This document shows, in pieces, positions 45,701 through 56,990 of a DNA stretch of 64,000 bases. Where the stretch lies: positions 97,568,411-97,632,410 of the forward strand of contig NC_134084.1 of NCBI RefSeq assembly GCF_000715075.1, read 5' to 3'. How positions within the stretch are numbered: position 1 is the stretch's first letter; every line of letters starts with the position of its first letter. Under the pieces are notes generated by a model. It searched no databases and was not told where the DNA came from. It worked only from the letters and a program-made list of their open reading frames with translations. The position numbers were made by a program, and so were the translations under genes. Source of the DNA: Nicotiana tabacum. Its lineage: Eukaryota > Streptophyta > Magnoliopsida > Solanales > Solanaceae.

Positions 45701-47330
45701 ATGTCTAACTCAGTAAACACACGTGAAAATAACAATCTTGAAGACCATGGAGAAAATGATGTAGATGTTCCAGGTGTTGGTGTACCACCATAAAACACTA
45801 AGAATGCGGCAGAACCAATTCCTGTGGACGTGGTCTTGCGCAACGCGCAACATGTCGAAATAAGCTCCCACACCAACAAGAGCATACACCAAGAAGATCA
45901 ACAAAAAGCTCAAAAAACCTCGGCTCAAAGAGAACAAGGGGTTAGCCATCATGTTATCTTCGAAATGTTACAAGCATAACAACTGACGATTGCTCAGCTG
46001 GAAAGCCACCAAAAGACTCCCAGCATGGTAGCTCGAGAAACGGCTCCCCGAGCCGAGCAGATACCAGAAAGATCAAGCAACAACGGGTCGGCAGCCAACC
46101 CCGCCATCATAAAGATGCTCGAGGAGCTCACAAAGAGGATTGAATCGGGCGAGAAGAAGATAGAAGCCAACGACAAGAAGGTAGAGACCTACAATTCTAG
46201 GGTCGATCAAATTCCGAGCGTACCCCCGATTCTGAAAGGTGTAGATTCGAAGAAGTTTGTACAAAAGCCGTTCCCACAGGAAGCGGCCCTAAAACCCATT
46301 CCAAAGAATTTCAAAATGCCCGACCTTTCGGAGTACAATGGAACCTCAGACCCCAACGAGCACGTCACCGCTTACACTTGTGCAGTGAAGGACAACGACC
46401 TAAAGGACGACGAGATAGAGTCCGACCTACTGAAAAAGTTTGGAGAAACGCTTTCAAAGGGTGCAATGATGTGGTATCACAACTTGACCCCAAACTCGAT
46501 AGATTCATTTGCCATGCTGGAAGATTCTTTCATAAAGGCACATGCTGGTGTCATCAAAGTAGCTACAAGGAAATCCGACGCCTTCAAAATCAAGCAAAGG
46601 GAGAACGAGATGCTGCGAGAGTTCGTATCTTGATTTCAAATGGAACGAATGGAACTACCACCGGTCTCTGACGATTTGGCGGTGCAGGCCTTCACTCAAG
46701 GTTTGAATGAGCGAAGCTCGGTAGCTTTGAAGTAGCTGAACCAGAACTTAGTCGAATATCCCACCGTGACTTGGTCGGACGTCCACAACCAATACCAGTA
46801 AAATATCAGGGTCGAAGACGACCAACTAGGAGCCCCCTCGGGCTCGGTATATCCTAGCAGGCTTCCGGCAAAGGAGTCGAAGCCGAATAAAGAGAGATAC
46901 CAACCATACACTAAAGATAGAAGAAACGCCCCAAGGCGCAACATATCCGCAACGACCGGAGGATGGATCGAGGCCAGAATCCTCGGGGACTTGTTAGCAG
47001 AGCTGGATTCGATAGGCACACATGGCTAACGGAGGCGTCCCACTTGTAGGAATACAACTTCAACATTGACATTTCAGACATCGTATTCGCCATCAGTAAA
47101 ATCAGAGACACTAGGTGGCCAAGGCTTGTACAATCAGATCCTTCGCAAAGAAACCATAACTTAGTGTGTGAATTTCACAACACGTACGTCCACAGGACCA
47201 AGGATTGCCGGCAACTCCGGGAAGAAGTAGCCCGACTACTTAGCAAAGGTCACCTCTGAGAATTCCTCAGCGACCGGGCCAAAAATCAATTTCGGGAAAG
47301 AGAGATGACCAAGATGAATGAAACAAATGA
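45701..47330 (+). pseudogene. Tat-type gypsy gag, six or more stops
   Basis: The start is ATG 45701 (MSNSVNTRENNNLEDHG). The capsid part reads FKMPDLSEYNGTSDPNEHV, GETLSKGAMMWYHNLTPNSI and FKIKQRENEMLREFV, standard for gag of this lineage. A knuckle CEFHNTYVHRTKDC (47167-47208) precedes QLREEVARLLSKGHL. In-frame stops lie at 45791, 45977, 46631, 46733, 46799 and 47027, and a frame change comes before the knuckle. Several are simple C-to-T changes (CAA to TAA, CAG to TAG, CGA to TGA). Gag would package the element RNA. Confidence 0.88.
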
Positions 47331-47379
47331 GCCATAACATGTCATCCACATGATCTTAGGAGGCATCGATGCTCCATAA

Positions 47380-47972
47380 GAACCCATGATCAGAAGAACC
47401 AAAATATCCATCACTAGAGAAAAGCGAACTCGAGGTTACATACTCGAGGACGCTCTCACATTCAGCGACGAGGACATCGAGAACTTGTCTCAGCCTCACA
47501 ACGACGCACTGGTTATCTCTTTCCTTGTAAATACATTTCAATTAAACGTGTACTTGTGGATCCAGGTAGCTCGACCAATATTATCAGGTCGAGGGTGGTA
47601 GAGCAGCTCGAACTGCTTGACCAAATCATGCCCGCCTCTCGAGTCCTCAATGGGTTCAACATGGCGAGCGAAACAACGAAAGGGGAAATCACCCTCCCAG
47701 TCAACGTGGCCGGCACAACTCAAAATGCCAAATTCCATGTCATCGAAGGAAACATGAGGTACAACGCCTTGTTCGGGAGGCCATGGATACACTGCATGAG
47801 AGCAGTACCATCCACCCTCCATCAAATGATGAAATTCCCGACAAAGGATGGGGTAAAAACCATCTACAGGGAGCAGCATACGACAAAAGAGATATTCGCG
47901 GTACACGATATGACACCAACACCAATACCTACACCATCCAAGGAGCTGAAGGATAAGAAAATAGTAAGATAG
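47380..47972 (+). pseudogene. gypsy aspartic protease region
   Basis: After a linker (FSDEDIENLSQPHNDALVIS) and a frame change near 47540, the frame VDPGSSTNIIRSRVVEQLEL holds the retropepsin active-site aspartate (DPGSS in place of D[ST]G). YNALFGRPWIHCMRAVPSTL follows, the flap and C-terminal part typical of gypsy proteases. It stops at 47972 (KKIVR then TAG) without running on into reverse transcriptase. Confidence 0.85.
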
Positions 47973-50148
47973 CGATAACAAGCTACATTCTCAGCTATGC
48001 CCGACTAAACAAAATGAAGGACCATACCGAGTCCTCATAGCAAACAATTAGATAACATCGAGGTCTGAAGCACCGTCAACACTAAGGTATGGTCATCTCC
48101 CTTTTTCAGCTACATTTTATACTAATCTGAATGTAGGTATCTGATCGAAATGGCCGTAATGCTTTCCAACTCGAAGGCCTTAGGTTCCAAAAGCATACGT
48201 TGCACTCTTTTCCTTTGACCGGATTTTTATCCCAAGAAGGGTTTTATCGGCAAGGTTTTTAATGGGGCAACATCTATATATGCTACCTAAGAAAATCTCA
48301 ACAAGTATTCAAGGCTTCTTTTTCAATCAACCTCGAATAATGAGGGCATCCCCCCGAAAAGTCACCTCTTCGGAGAAGCCAAGATGTGCTGAACAAGGTC
48401 TCGATAGGAAAATAATGTACCGGGCCAAACAGTCGAACGAACCGTGTCCATACAGAATAACTGATCCCTTAACAGCAAAAACATGTATACTTGTACCAAG
48501 TAATCAAAGAATACTTTCCAAAGCATTTCACGTTTCAAAGATGCTCGGTATTTTTTGCAAAAATGGCTCCAGAGCCAAAAACGTCCCGAAAACTCAGGGA
48601 CTGGCGTCAACAACTCTAAACCGTACGAACTCCGGGTCGGAGCTTCAAACTCGTAAGCCCTCAATGAGGCAACATCAAGTTCACAAAACGGCTCCAGAGC
48701 CAAAAATGTCCCTAACACTCGGGTACTGGTATAAAAAACTCGAGGACGTATGAACTCCGAGTCAGAAGATTAGAACTCGTAAGCCCTTGATGAGGCAATA
48801 CCAAGTTTTCGAGGAATGGAACCCGAGCCAAGAAACTTTCGACGACTCGGGGACTGCCGCCAATCGCCACCCCCATCGACTTATCAAAAACCCTAGGCCA
48901 TAAGACCCCATGTGGGCAGCCTCGGTCTCGTAAGACCTATATAAGGCAACAACAATATCTGTAAGACCTCAAGCAAGGCATGAACCACACTTGTACCAAG
49001 TGACCAAAACTGTAAGACCTCAAGCAAGGCATGAACCATACTTGTACCAAGTAACCAAAACTATAAGACCTCAAAGGCATGTAAAAATTTGTAAGCCCTT
49101 ACACAAGGCATAATCCCCTATCTTAAAGTTAAAGGTATATATCAAACTTGTAAGACCCCTAAAAATGCATACCCTCGATATAGACGCTGAAACTACTTCA
49201 CTCGGGAACTAAAAAGCTCCGGCCAAACACAATGACTACGGTCATAAGGCTGTACCAACCAAACTAACATGACTCGGGAATGCTCGACCGTCGCTATAAA
49301 TCACGGGCCTTCAATTACTTCGAAAATACTTCGAAAAGATCCGATTAAAAAGGCTACCCTCAACATAGGAAAATGAGCTTCGACCATGTCGGCTCCAAAC
49401 TATAGGTTCGAGATACTCAGACCCCGAGCCAAACCTCCCTAGGTGCTCGATCATCGCCACATAACGACTCACAATCGAGGTTTTTATCAAACCATCAAAG
49501 AGTTAGGTAAACACAATTTCAAAAGTCCTTAACGAGGGAAAAATAAAGCCTACTAGAGGTCATACCGACCCAATGCGTAAGAGCCACTGCCGCCAGCCCA
49601 TACTAGAGGTCGTACCGACCCAATGTGTAAGAGCCACTACTGCCAGTCCATACTAGAGGTCGTACCGACCTAGTACGTAAGAGACACTACCGCTAGCCTA
49701 TATAAAAGGTCATACGACCAAACACATAAGAGCCTAAGGGCCAGCTTTAAAATTCAAAAACTTAAGGGTCGAATGAGCTCGAGTCAAAACCCGACTCGTA
49801 GACTGAACCCAAAACAGTTAACTAAATATGCCTAAGAGCAAAAGCATAAGAGCTCAAACGCCGGCTTATACTGAATGGTCATACTGACCAAGAGCGCAAG
49901 AGCCTATGGGCCAGCCCAACGAGCCCTAGGGCCATACTATGAATCTGAGGATTCCATTTAACTCAAAGACCAATTCATCTGGCTAATGACTGAAAAATAT
50001 CAAGGCAAAGGGAAATGCATGAAAAATAAAACCGCAAGGTTTCCTTTTATACATATATGTGAGATAATACAAGCTTCATTTACAAAGTTCTTTGAAAGAA
50101 CTATACACAAAACAAGATGGGAAGGGCCTAATCTACGCCCCCCGGGGA
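47973..50148 (+). other. spacer with short repeats in place of pol
   Basis: No gene was found. Repeated phrases are: ctcgtaagccct(t/c)(g/a)atgaggcaa with ggctccagagccaaaaa (48580-48820), a ~51-bp unit ctgtaagacctcaagcaagg (48969 and 49012), and a 50-bp unit tactagaggtc(g/a)taccgacc starting at 49551, 49601, 49651 and, degenerate, 49701. The text looks like the 3' non-coding part of Tat elements. Confidence 0.7.
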
Positions 50149-52370
50149 CTATGGTCCGTTGGCCTCTTTCTTGCTATCTTCAGCATCGGACAAAAGGAGC
50201 TTAGCACCATACTCTTCCACCTTCGCCTGCTTTATCTCTTTCGAGAGGTCAAAGACCCTGACATGAATTTCCTCGAGGGTTTTCCTCCGAGATTTACACC
50301 TCACGTACTCTTTGTTCCTACTCTCCTGGTCGAGAGCCCCCCTTAGCTCAACACGAGCATCGGTAGCATCTTTCAAATAGACAGCCACCTTCTTATCAGC
50401 CTTAGTTAGGATTACTCTGGCTTCAGCTCGAGCATCTACGAATTTGGCCTTCACCTTCAGGAGCTCAGACTCGAGCCTTGAAAACATGTCCGTTCGAACC
50501 AAGCTGTTCTCATGAGCATTGCAAAGTTGCACTTCGAGGGCAGAAAACTTGGCCAAAACATCTTTCTTAGCTGATATATGGGTGTCCACCCGAGCCTTTA
50601 GCTCTTCACGCTCGCACTTAGCTTGACCAACTTTTCTCCTAAGGCATTCCAGGTCCTCTGTCTTTTTCTGCAACTGCGTAAACAAGACATTAGCCTCAGA
50701 AGGTAGAAGAAGAAACATACACTCCCTCGAAACAAACATTACCTGCTCCTTGAGGTAGCTCTCGTAGTTCAGATTTCGAATTGCCTCATACTGCAAGTGT
50801 GCCAACTCGTCTTCCCTTTCATCGCAAAGAAGCCCGAGGAATTTCTCCACATCCACGACTTCTCGCAACCTGGTCTCACGATGGAGCAACTCGGACTTGA
50901 GCTTGTTAAAGTCCTATGAAAGAGAAACTTGGTAAGAGAGTAAAAATTACAAACCAATACGAACGGCCAAAACTCACCTCAGAGTAGAGCCTCTAAGCTT
51001 CCTCGAAAGTTGAGCACATATCTACTAGTCTATCTCCATCTACCCCGGTAGAACCACCCCCGGTTGGGATACGATCGCCCAATATATGCAGCCTCTGGCA
51101 TCAAGCATCCCTCGAAGTGCCTTCGACAGGAGAAGTAGTCAGCGACAGAGGGCCCTCGTTCCTTGAAGTACCTTCGACGGTAAAAGAAGACGGCATCGAA
51201 GGAGAGATAGTTTTTCTAGAACGAGAAATCTCGGGCGCTAGGGGTTCGGTTGATACACCCTCTCTGAGCCTCCAGGCTAAACTCGTCTTGCTATAATCTC
51301 CGTCGCCCTACGAAGGCCTTTTCTGATTATTATTATTATTATTATTACCCCTCGGCCCTAAAGCTGACGATCCTTCTCCCTCTCCTAAAGGGCACGATCT
51401 CGCCTCAAAGAACTCTGCAATGCCTACCATGACAGAGTTAGTATGCATAAAAAGAAAGTGCCTTTCAAAAAGGGAGCAAATCGCATAGCTCATACCATGG
51501 TGTTTTGCCTCCCATCTACCCTTAGACAAAGCTTTCCACTTACGCTCATTATAAGTCGAATGGGTCGCCATCTTCTGATCCCAATCCATCAGGATAGGGA
51601 CCTCACACGACATCCATGAAATTGCTGCAAAAAGGGAAAGAAAGGCGCATTTACGGATCCCCCCTCCGCCATAAACAAAACTACGAAGGCATAAGTGTAC
51701 CACTTACGTGTAAAATTCCATCCCTCAGGAAATGGCAGGAACTCCACAGGGATAATATCAACAGTCCGTAATCGGACAAATCGGCTCATCCATCCCTGAT
51801 CCCCATCTTCTTCATATAAAAAGCGTGGTGGATCGACATCGTAGCGTTAGCATACCTCGATGGTGAAAAGGCCGGTACAACCTGATGAGATGGCTAAGAG
51901 TGAATTTAAGCCCTGCTTCTTCTGCAAAGAACCTCATCATCAATACTATCCTCCAGAATGACGGATGAACCTGTGCCAAGGTGACCTAGTACTTTCGACA
52001 GAAGTCAAGCACGACCCTATCAAGGGGGCCCAGCGTAAAGGATACGTGTATACGTTCAAAAATCCCTCGGCATGATCCATGATACTCTCTTTTAGGGAAG
52101 GTACCCATAGTACTACCTTTTCCCCCCATCCACATCTTTCCTCACTAACTCAAGGTGTCCCTCTCCTATTAAAGAAATAAACTTCGAGGCATACTCCCAA
52201 TGACCCCGAACATTGGGAGGTTTTTCTGACAGAAAGTTCCCCCTTGAAACAAAATGTCTAGCGGCCAGATCACCTGGCACCAATGGCACACCACCAACCA
52301 GGCAGGAACCAGAGGCGGAACTCCCTTCTCCTTGCCGAACGGACCCTGGCATAGCATCCATGACTATGGT
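50149..52370 (-). pseudogene. antisense multi-exon gene inside the gypsy element (coiled-coil C-terminus)
   Basis: It reads against the retrotransposon. From ATG near 52370 (MDAMPGSVRQGEG), through FRGHWEY-like sequence, then VHPSFWRIVLMMRFF and DQGWMSRFVRLRTVDIIPVE to PFPEGWNFTR, with a good donor (ac|gtaagt) at 51707. An exon at 51624-51496 (WDQKMATHSTYNERKWKAL, KGRWEAKHHG) has matching AG and GT borders. The last exon, about 50912 to 50149, is a ~250-residue heptad-like coiled coil rich in K, E, L and R (LESELLKVKAKFVDARAEAR). Stops break the middle part near 51990. Extra antisense frames of this sort are known from Tat elements. Their function is unknown. Confidence 0.7.
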
Positions 52371-52509
52371 AAAACCAGGGAATTGGAGCGGGAATGTGAG
52401 CAAAGGCTTCAAAGTTGAAATGGTGAAGGACCTAACACAATAAAGAAGAACTCTATAAAGGAGGATAACTACCCAGAATAGCGTAATACTCAAAAGAGGG
52501 AAGACAACC

Positions 52510-52518
52510 CTATATATG
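52510..52518 (-). promoter_or_regulatory. TATA-like box ahead of the antisense gene
   Basis: On the minus strand ccatatataggg lies about 140 bp upstream of the antisense ATG, on the side and at the distance expected of a core promoter. Confidence 0.45.
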
Positions 52519-52679
52519 GAGAAGGCGGTGACTATCCGCCTGCCTCAAAGGCCAATTTAAAATGCTGACTAAGCCATTTTTTGCTTGGGGAAGATGTACC
52601 AATGGGATTGCCTTGGTCGTTTCATAACCATGTCATGCAATTAACGTTGCCGTGCGAGGCTTTGGGGATCAAAGACCCC

Positions 52680-53215
52680 CGCGCCATTTCAAGCCTCGAG
52701 ATGGTACCCAATCTCGAGGACCTCTGTCAAGAAGAATATAGTCTCTAAGAAGCCATTAATATCATTACAAGCCTCGAGATGTTACCCAATCTCGAGGACC
52801 TTTGTAGTCTTTAAGAAGCCATTAATATCATTACAAGCCTCAAGATAGTACCCAATCTCGAGGACCTCTGTCAAGAAGAAGATAGGCTTAAGAAGCCACT
52901 AATATCATTACAAACCTCGAGATAGTACCCAATCTCGAGGACCTCTGTCAAGAAGAAGATAGGCTCTAAGAAGCTATTAATATCATTACAGGCCTCGAGA
53001 TGGTACCCAATCTCGAAGACCTCTGTCAAGAAGAAGATAGGCTCTAAAAAGCCATTAATATCATTACAGGCCTCGAGATGGTACCCAATCTCGAGGACCT
53101 CTGTCAAGAAGAAGATAGGCTCCAAGGAGCCATTAATATCATTACAAGCCTCGAGATAGTACCCGATCTTGAGGACTTCTATCAAAAAGAAGATAAGCTC
53201 TAAAAATCTACTCAT
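52680..53215. repeat. 78-bp minisatellite, about seven copies
   Basis: The unit is attaatatcattacaagcctcgagat(g/a)gtacccaatctcgaggacctctgtcaagaagaagataggctc, in part. Unit marks fall at 52755, 52821 (short copy), 52898, 52976, 53054 and 53132. 78 bp is 26 codons, so the minus strand has a 26-residue repeating open frame (IFFLTEVLEIGYHLEACND) without other signs of being a gene. It lies between the antisense gene and the 3' LTR. Confidence 0.88.
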
Positions 53216-54915
53216 ACGGGCCTGACTTCAAGGTGGTACCCTACCTCGAGAATTTTAGCTATTGCAAATGCGAGACATCTACCCAATCCTCTGGCCCTCG
53301 AGCTACCTGAGCCAGAGCCAATTTGCACTCAAAAACTACTAATAAAGCCTGAGGGCTATTTCTCGCCTTCGGATCAAGTTAAATGCCCCCTCGGTTATTT
53401 TAATCCAGGGACTATCTGAGTCCAGGTGTACCCTCATTCGAGATCTATCTATAATGCCTTAAGGCTATCTTTTCTCTAAATTCGAAACAAGTTCTCCAAT
53501 CACCCGAGCTTGAGCAAACTCTCACTCAGGATTGTCTCCGACAGCATAAAGGCTATCTTTATTCTCAGGCATCCGAGCAAGTCCCCCTTCGAGGACTATT
53601 GACGGGGTCTGAAAAGCTAAGTTTCGTTCTGAAAATTCGAAGCCCTACTCTCATTCAACTCGAACTCGGGGGTCTTGATGACTTAAGCTCGTATCAATTC
53701 AATTCGGGCTCAACCCGAGGAATGACAAAGGGCTCCACAGTATATTGTATTAACCAATCAAGGATCACGGAAACACCTACACCCGAACCCGGTATTTAGA
53801 CCAATCGGTAGAGTTATGCACTCAGATTCTTCATAAATGCAAGTAAAAGGAAATCCAGCATAAATCAGGTACAAAATTAAAGAAGCACTGTTTCATTAAT
53901 AAACGATGAATACAAAAACCCACGAAGGGTCCTTAAACATGATTACAAAAGCCCACAAAGGGTCCTTACACAGAAATAGAGAAGCCAAAGAAAAAAGAAA
54001 AAATGTATATAACAACTACAACCCTGATCTGCTTTCGGGGGTACATCCTCGGGGGCAGTGTCTTCGAGAACCGTTCCCTCGAGGCCTCCTCTCGATCTTT
54101 CAAATGGTATCTTCAAGATTAAAGAAAAAGTAGAAAACGATGAAGAAGAAGAAGAAAAAGATGATAAAGAAGCAGTAAAAGATAAAGAAGTGGCTGGGTG
54201 AAAAATCTGGCGAGTATGGGTCTCGCCAACACTACTATTGTGAAGCCACTTCTTGAGACGTTGCACCGGTGCGTGATGCAACAGTTAGTAGATGGCACCA
54301 CCTCACTCCATGGAAAGCAAAAAGAGTGAGATGACACACTGGGTAATTAGGGGAGATAAGTAGAAGTTCGTAGTCCACGTATTATTTAATGCGAAGATAA
54401 TTTGAGATTTCTCTCTCATTATCTCGGGCCAACAACAACAAACAACAACAACAACAAATCAGTACAATCCCACTCAGTAGGGGAAAACTCTAGAAAAGGG
54501 CCATGGCATAACTGATGAGAACACTGCCATATGACCTTCAGGCCACGGGCCTCAAACATGGAAGATAATAGTGGATGAGGATGAAGAGAAGGGGGTAAAA
54601 GGCTATTGAAGAACATTTGAATGAAGTTTTTTGTTCAAGTAGGCTTTCATTTATAGGAAGGGTGGCAGCGTAACCAACAACGCAATCAATGACTTTAAAA
54701 AACGTACTGACAGGTGCAATCAATGCGTTTTAGGAACTGGACCGGCGGTGATGTTATCACTTTGGAGAATATGAATCGGCGGTACATTGAATGATTCTAG
54801 AAAGGTGAACTGACGGGAGGCCTCAGTTATCACAAAGGCTTACGTCATAAGTATGACATCATCGCGAGAAGTTCGAGGAGACGGAAATCATAGTTTCTTA
54901 TCGTTTTACTCTAAG
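53216..54915 (+). other. 3' non-coding part of the gypsy element
   Basis: There is no supported gene. It includes a (CAA)n stretch at 54428-54459 followed by tcagtacaatcccactcagtag, which read on the minus strand resembles the last ~50 bp of a SINE ending in (TTG)n. The rest is unassigned. Confidence 0.5.
54428..54485 (-). repeat. possible SINE 3' stub with (TTG)n tail
   Basis: On the minus strand cccctactgagtgggattgt then (ttg)n echoes the tail of the tandem SINE domains at 38842-39154. It is very short. Confidence 0.45.
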
Positions 54916-54931
54916 AAACGCGGGGACTATC
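54916..54931 (+). other. polypurine tract region of the gypsy element
   Basis: aaacgcggggactatc directly precedes the 3' LTR start tgtatacgg. Confidence 0.65.
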
Positions 54932-55667
54932 TGTATACGGTAAAATTGGAGGGTCCTATTTTCGGTCATACGACGCTTCGTAAGCACGTTTCCAAAAGCT
55001 CGAGGCTATGGTCGAGATTCACACCCGAGGGGCTACCGACGTCCAACCTCGGGGCAATGCAGATCGATAGTTATGGTGAAAGAGTGGAAAGTTCCCAAGG
55101 CATATTACTAAAAGCTGACCTAGTCTATTTAGCTAGTTCAAGCCATACCGTGGCATTAATTAGCTGTATCAACCATGTATCTTGGCAATAAATGCATTTG
55201 TACCATGTTGGGGTTCCCCCTCATATATAAAGAGGATCTGTGTCATTTTGTAAGGGATCTGATACTCAATGTTAAGAATACAAGAACATTCTCTCTGCTC
55301 TCTAACACATTCTCTTGATCTCACTACTTACATTTATTGCTTATATTCGTTGTATTCTATTTATTGTTCTTTATTTATTGCTCATTGTTGGTCATAAAAG
55401 GCTTCCATCAAAGCTATCATAACTTTTAATCCTCCATCGACTATCCTCGGCAGGGCATCCGACTCGACCTCGAGGCCCCGAATTCGCAAGTTCGAGGCCC
55501 TGATTATTAGCCATTCGGTTTGATTATCACAATGTTTTCAAGCTATCATCTTGTTTCCAAATCTTTCACTTAGCATCAATTGCCTAACAACTAGCATAAA
55601 AATAGATCACGTATTTTTAGAACTACAAAATTAATTCTAATTGTAATTACCATTTTCAAGGTAAACA
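54932..55667 (+). mobile_element. 3' LTR of the gypsy element (736 bp)
   Basis: It starts TGTATACGG, has TATA-like catatataaa at about 55220 and ends ggtaaaca. It shows the uninterrupted version of the hAT target (gttatggtgaaagagtgg). Confidence 0.93.
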
Positions 55668-56099
55668 ACCTTCCACAATACATGCCTCCTAGTTTTTAAG
55701 GTAAATTATACCCAAAATATTTTTTAATTAACACCTATTATATATTAGTACTTTCCAATGAACCAACTACCATCTTACTGTTTGCACTCTTACTTCTATT
55801 TTGAGTAAAGTTTATCTGCAGAACAAGGGTTTTGAACCAACTAAAGATTTTCCAAATTAGGTGAAGCTACGATACCATTTCCTTTATAGAAGTCATTCGA
55901 CACGAGGGTGATTGATATGTGCTATTTTACATTCTGTTCAATGAATCCTAATTTGAGAGTCATAGATCCATAATGGCTACATTTATTTGCTCATTTTCCC
56001 TATTGTATTCACTCTTTCAACTTACTATCTAGGGCCACAATTTTATCTTTCTCAACGAGTAAACGGCTCTGAAATTTCTCTTCACATGGACGTGTCTTT

Positions 56100-56558
56100 G
56101 ATTTTGTGTCATTTTTGTTTAACCAAATAATAGTTTTTGTGGAAAAAGCAAATTGTTTGACTCAAAAGATATTAAAATCTTTTTGAACAATCAATCAAAG
56201 ATGAAGGGATAAATCTTAGCTGAGATTAATAATCTCTAGAAAGAGCGATAGATCAAGAGAAGATGAATCACCAGATTTCTTTTTATTCATAAATAGCAAC
56301 GTAGCGAGGTTCCTCCCTACAAGGTTATTACCCTTTATATATATAAAGATCCAGACTCTTCTAAGCAGTGAAAGACAAATTACAAGGAATTATTCGAAGG
56401 AATATTCCCAATGTCCCCTAATGGGCATGCATTATTACAAGGGTCGTCCATTCTCTGGTTTGTCTCAGGGTCGTCTCCCTCAGGACGTCAATTCAAGGAG
56501 GCTCCGTCAATCGTCGTACTCGTTGTTGGTCATGGTCAGTCAAATTTGGACCCATACA
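56100..56558 (-). mobile_element. 3' LTR of second gypsy element (left limit uncertain)
   Basis: On the minus strand a purine tract gtggagggactaac (from about 56572) is followed at 56558 by TGTATGGGTCC, an LTR start, with a TATA box tatatataaag at about 56346-56336. The end of the LTR cannot be fixed because its partner is outside the window. The left coordinate is a guess near aaatgacaca on the minus strand. Confidence 0.6.
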
Positions 56559-56841
56559 GTTAGTCCCTCCACTTGTCGGGGTCGCAACTGGGTGCATCCT
56601 TGATGAGCGGACACCATGCATTCCTATGGACAAATTTGAGCCATTGTGACGTTACGAAGTGGCCAATGAGGGAATGATGGCGTGCTTAGCAAGACACCGG
56701 GTAATATACTTTACCGGGAATGATGTCATCTTCACGTACATCATCATCACGCATGTTCTCGAGGCAGGAGTTGATGGCTTGATGCTTAGATTTTAGCGCT
56801 ACTTTGTGACTCTCCACTTCGATCCTGGCGCCACCCAACCC

Positions 56842-56849
56842 TATAAATA
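56842..56849 (+). promoter_or_regulatory. TATA box ahead of the antisense gene of element 2
   Basis: ctataaatag in the context caaccctataaataggtg is a near-consensus plant TATA box on the + strand, 149 bp before an ATG at 56991 and just inside the element next to its polypurine tract. Confidence 0.55.
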
Positions 56850-56990
56850 GGTGAAGGGTTTGATTTTTTCGAAAGTTTTTGGCCATTCCACTCTTGATAA
56901 CCTCCTTATCTCTCCGAGCTAACACTGATAGTCTTCTGCTTCTTCTTCTTATATTCTTCGTTCACAACTTCATCTTCTTCCTTTGTTTCT

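Larger units (their letters stand above)
40801..55667 (+). mobile_element. Ty3/gypsy (Tat-type) element without pol, with antisense gene (TR-GAG-like)
   Basis: A 5' LTR (40801-45583, split by a hAT transposon) and a 3' LTR (54932-55667) share their full text. Flanks atctt (40796-40800) and acctt (55668-55672) are a 5-bp target duplication with one change. Inside are a primer-binding-site region (45584 on), a gag with CCHC-type knuckle, a retropepsin-like protease, then ~2.2 kb of short repeats, an antisense gene (50149-52370), a 78-bp minisatellite and a polypurine tract. No reverse transcriptase, RNase H or integrase remnant was seen, so it is non-autonomous. Gag wording is that of the Tat lineage. 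Confidence 0.88.

Noticed and set aside
52871..53215. 114-codon minus frame with 26-residue repeats
   Set aside because: It is the translation of the 78-bp minisatellite, with no evidence of a gene.
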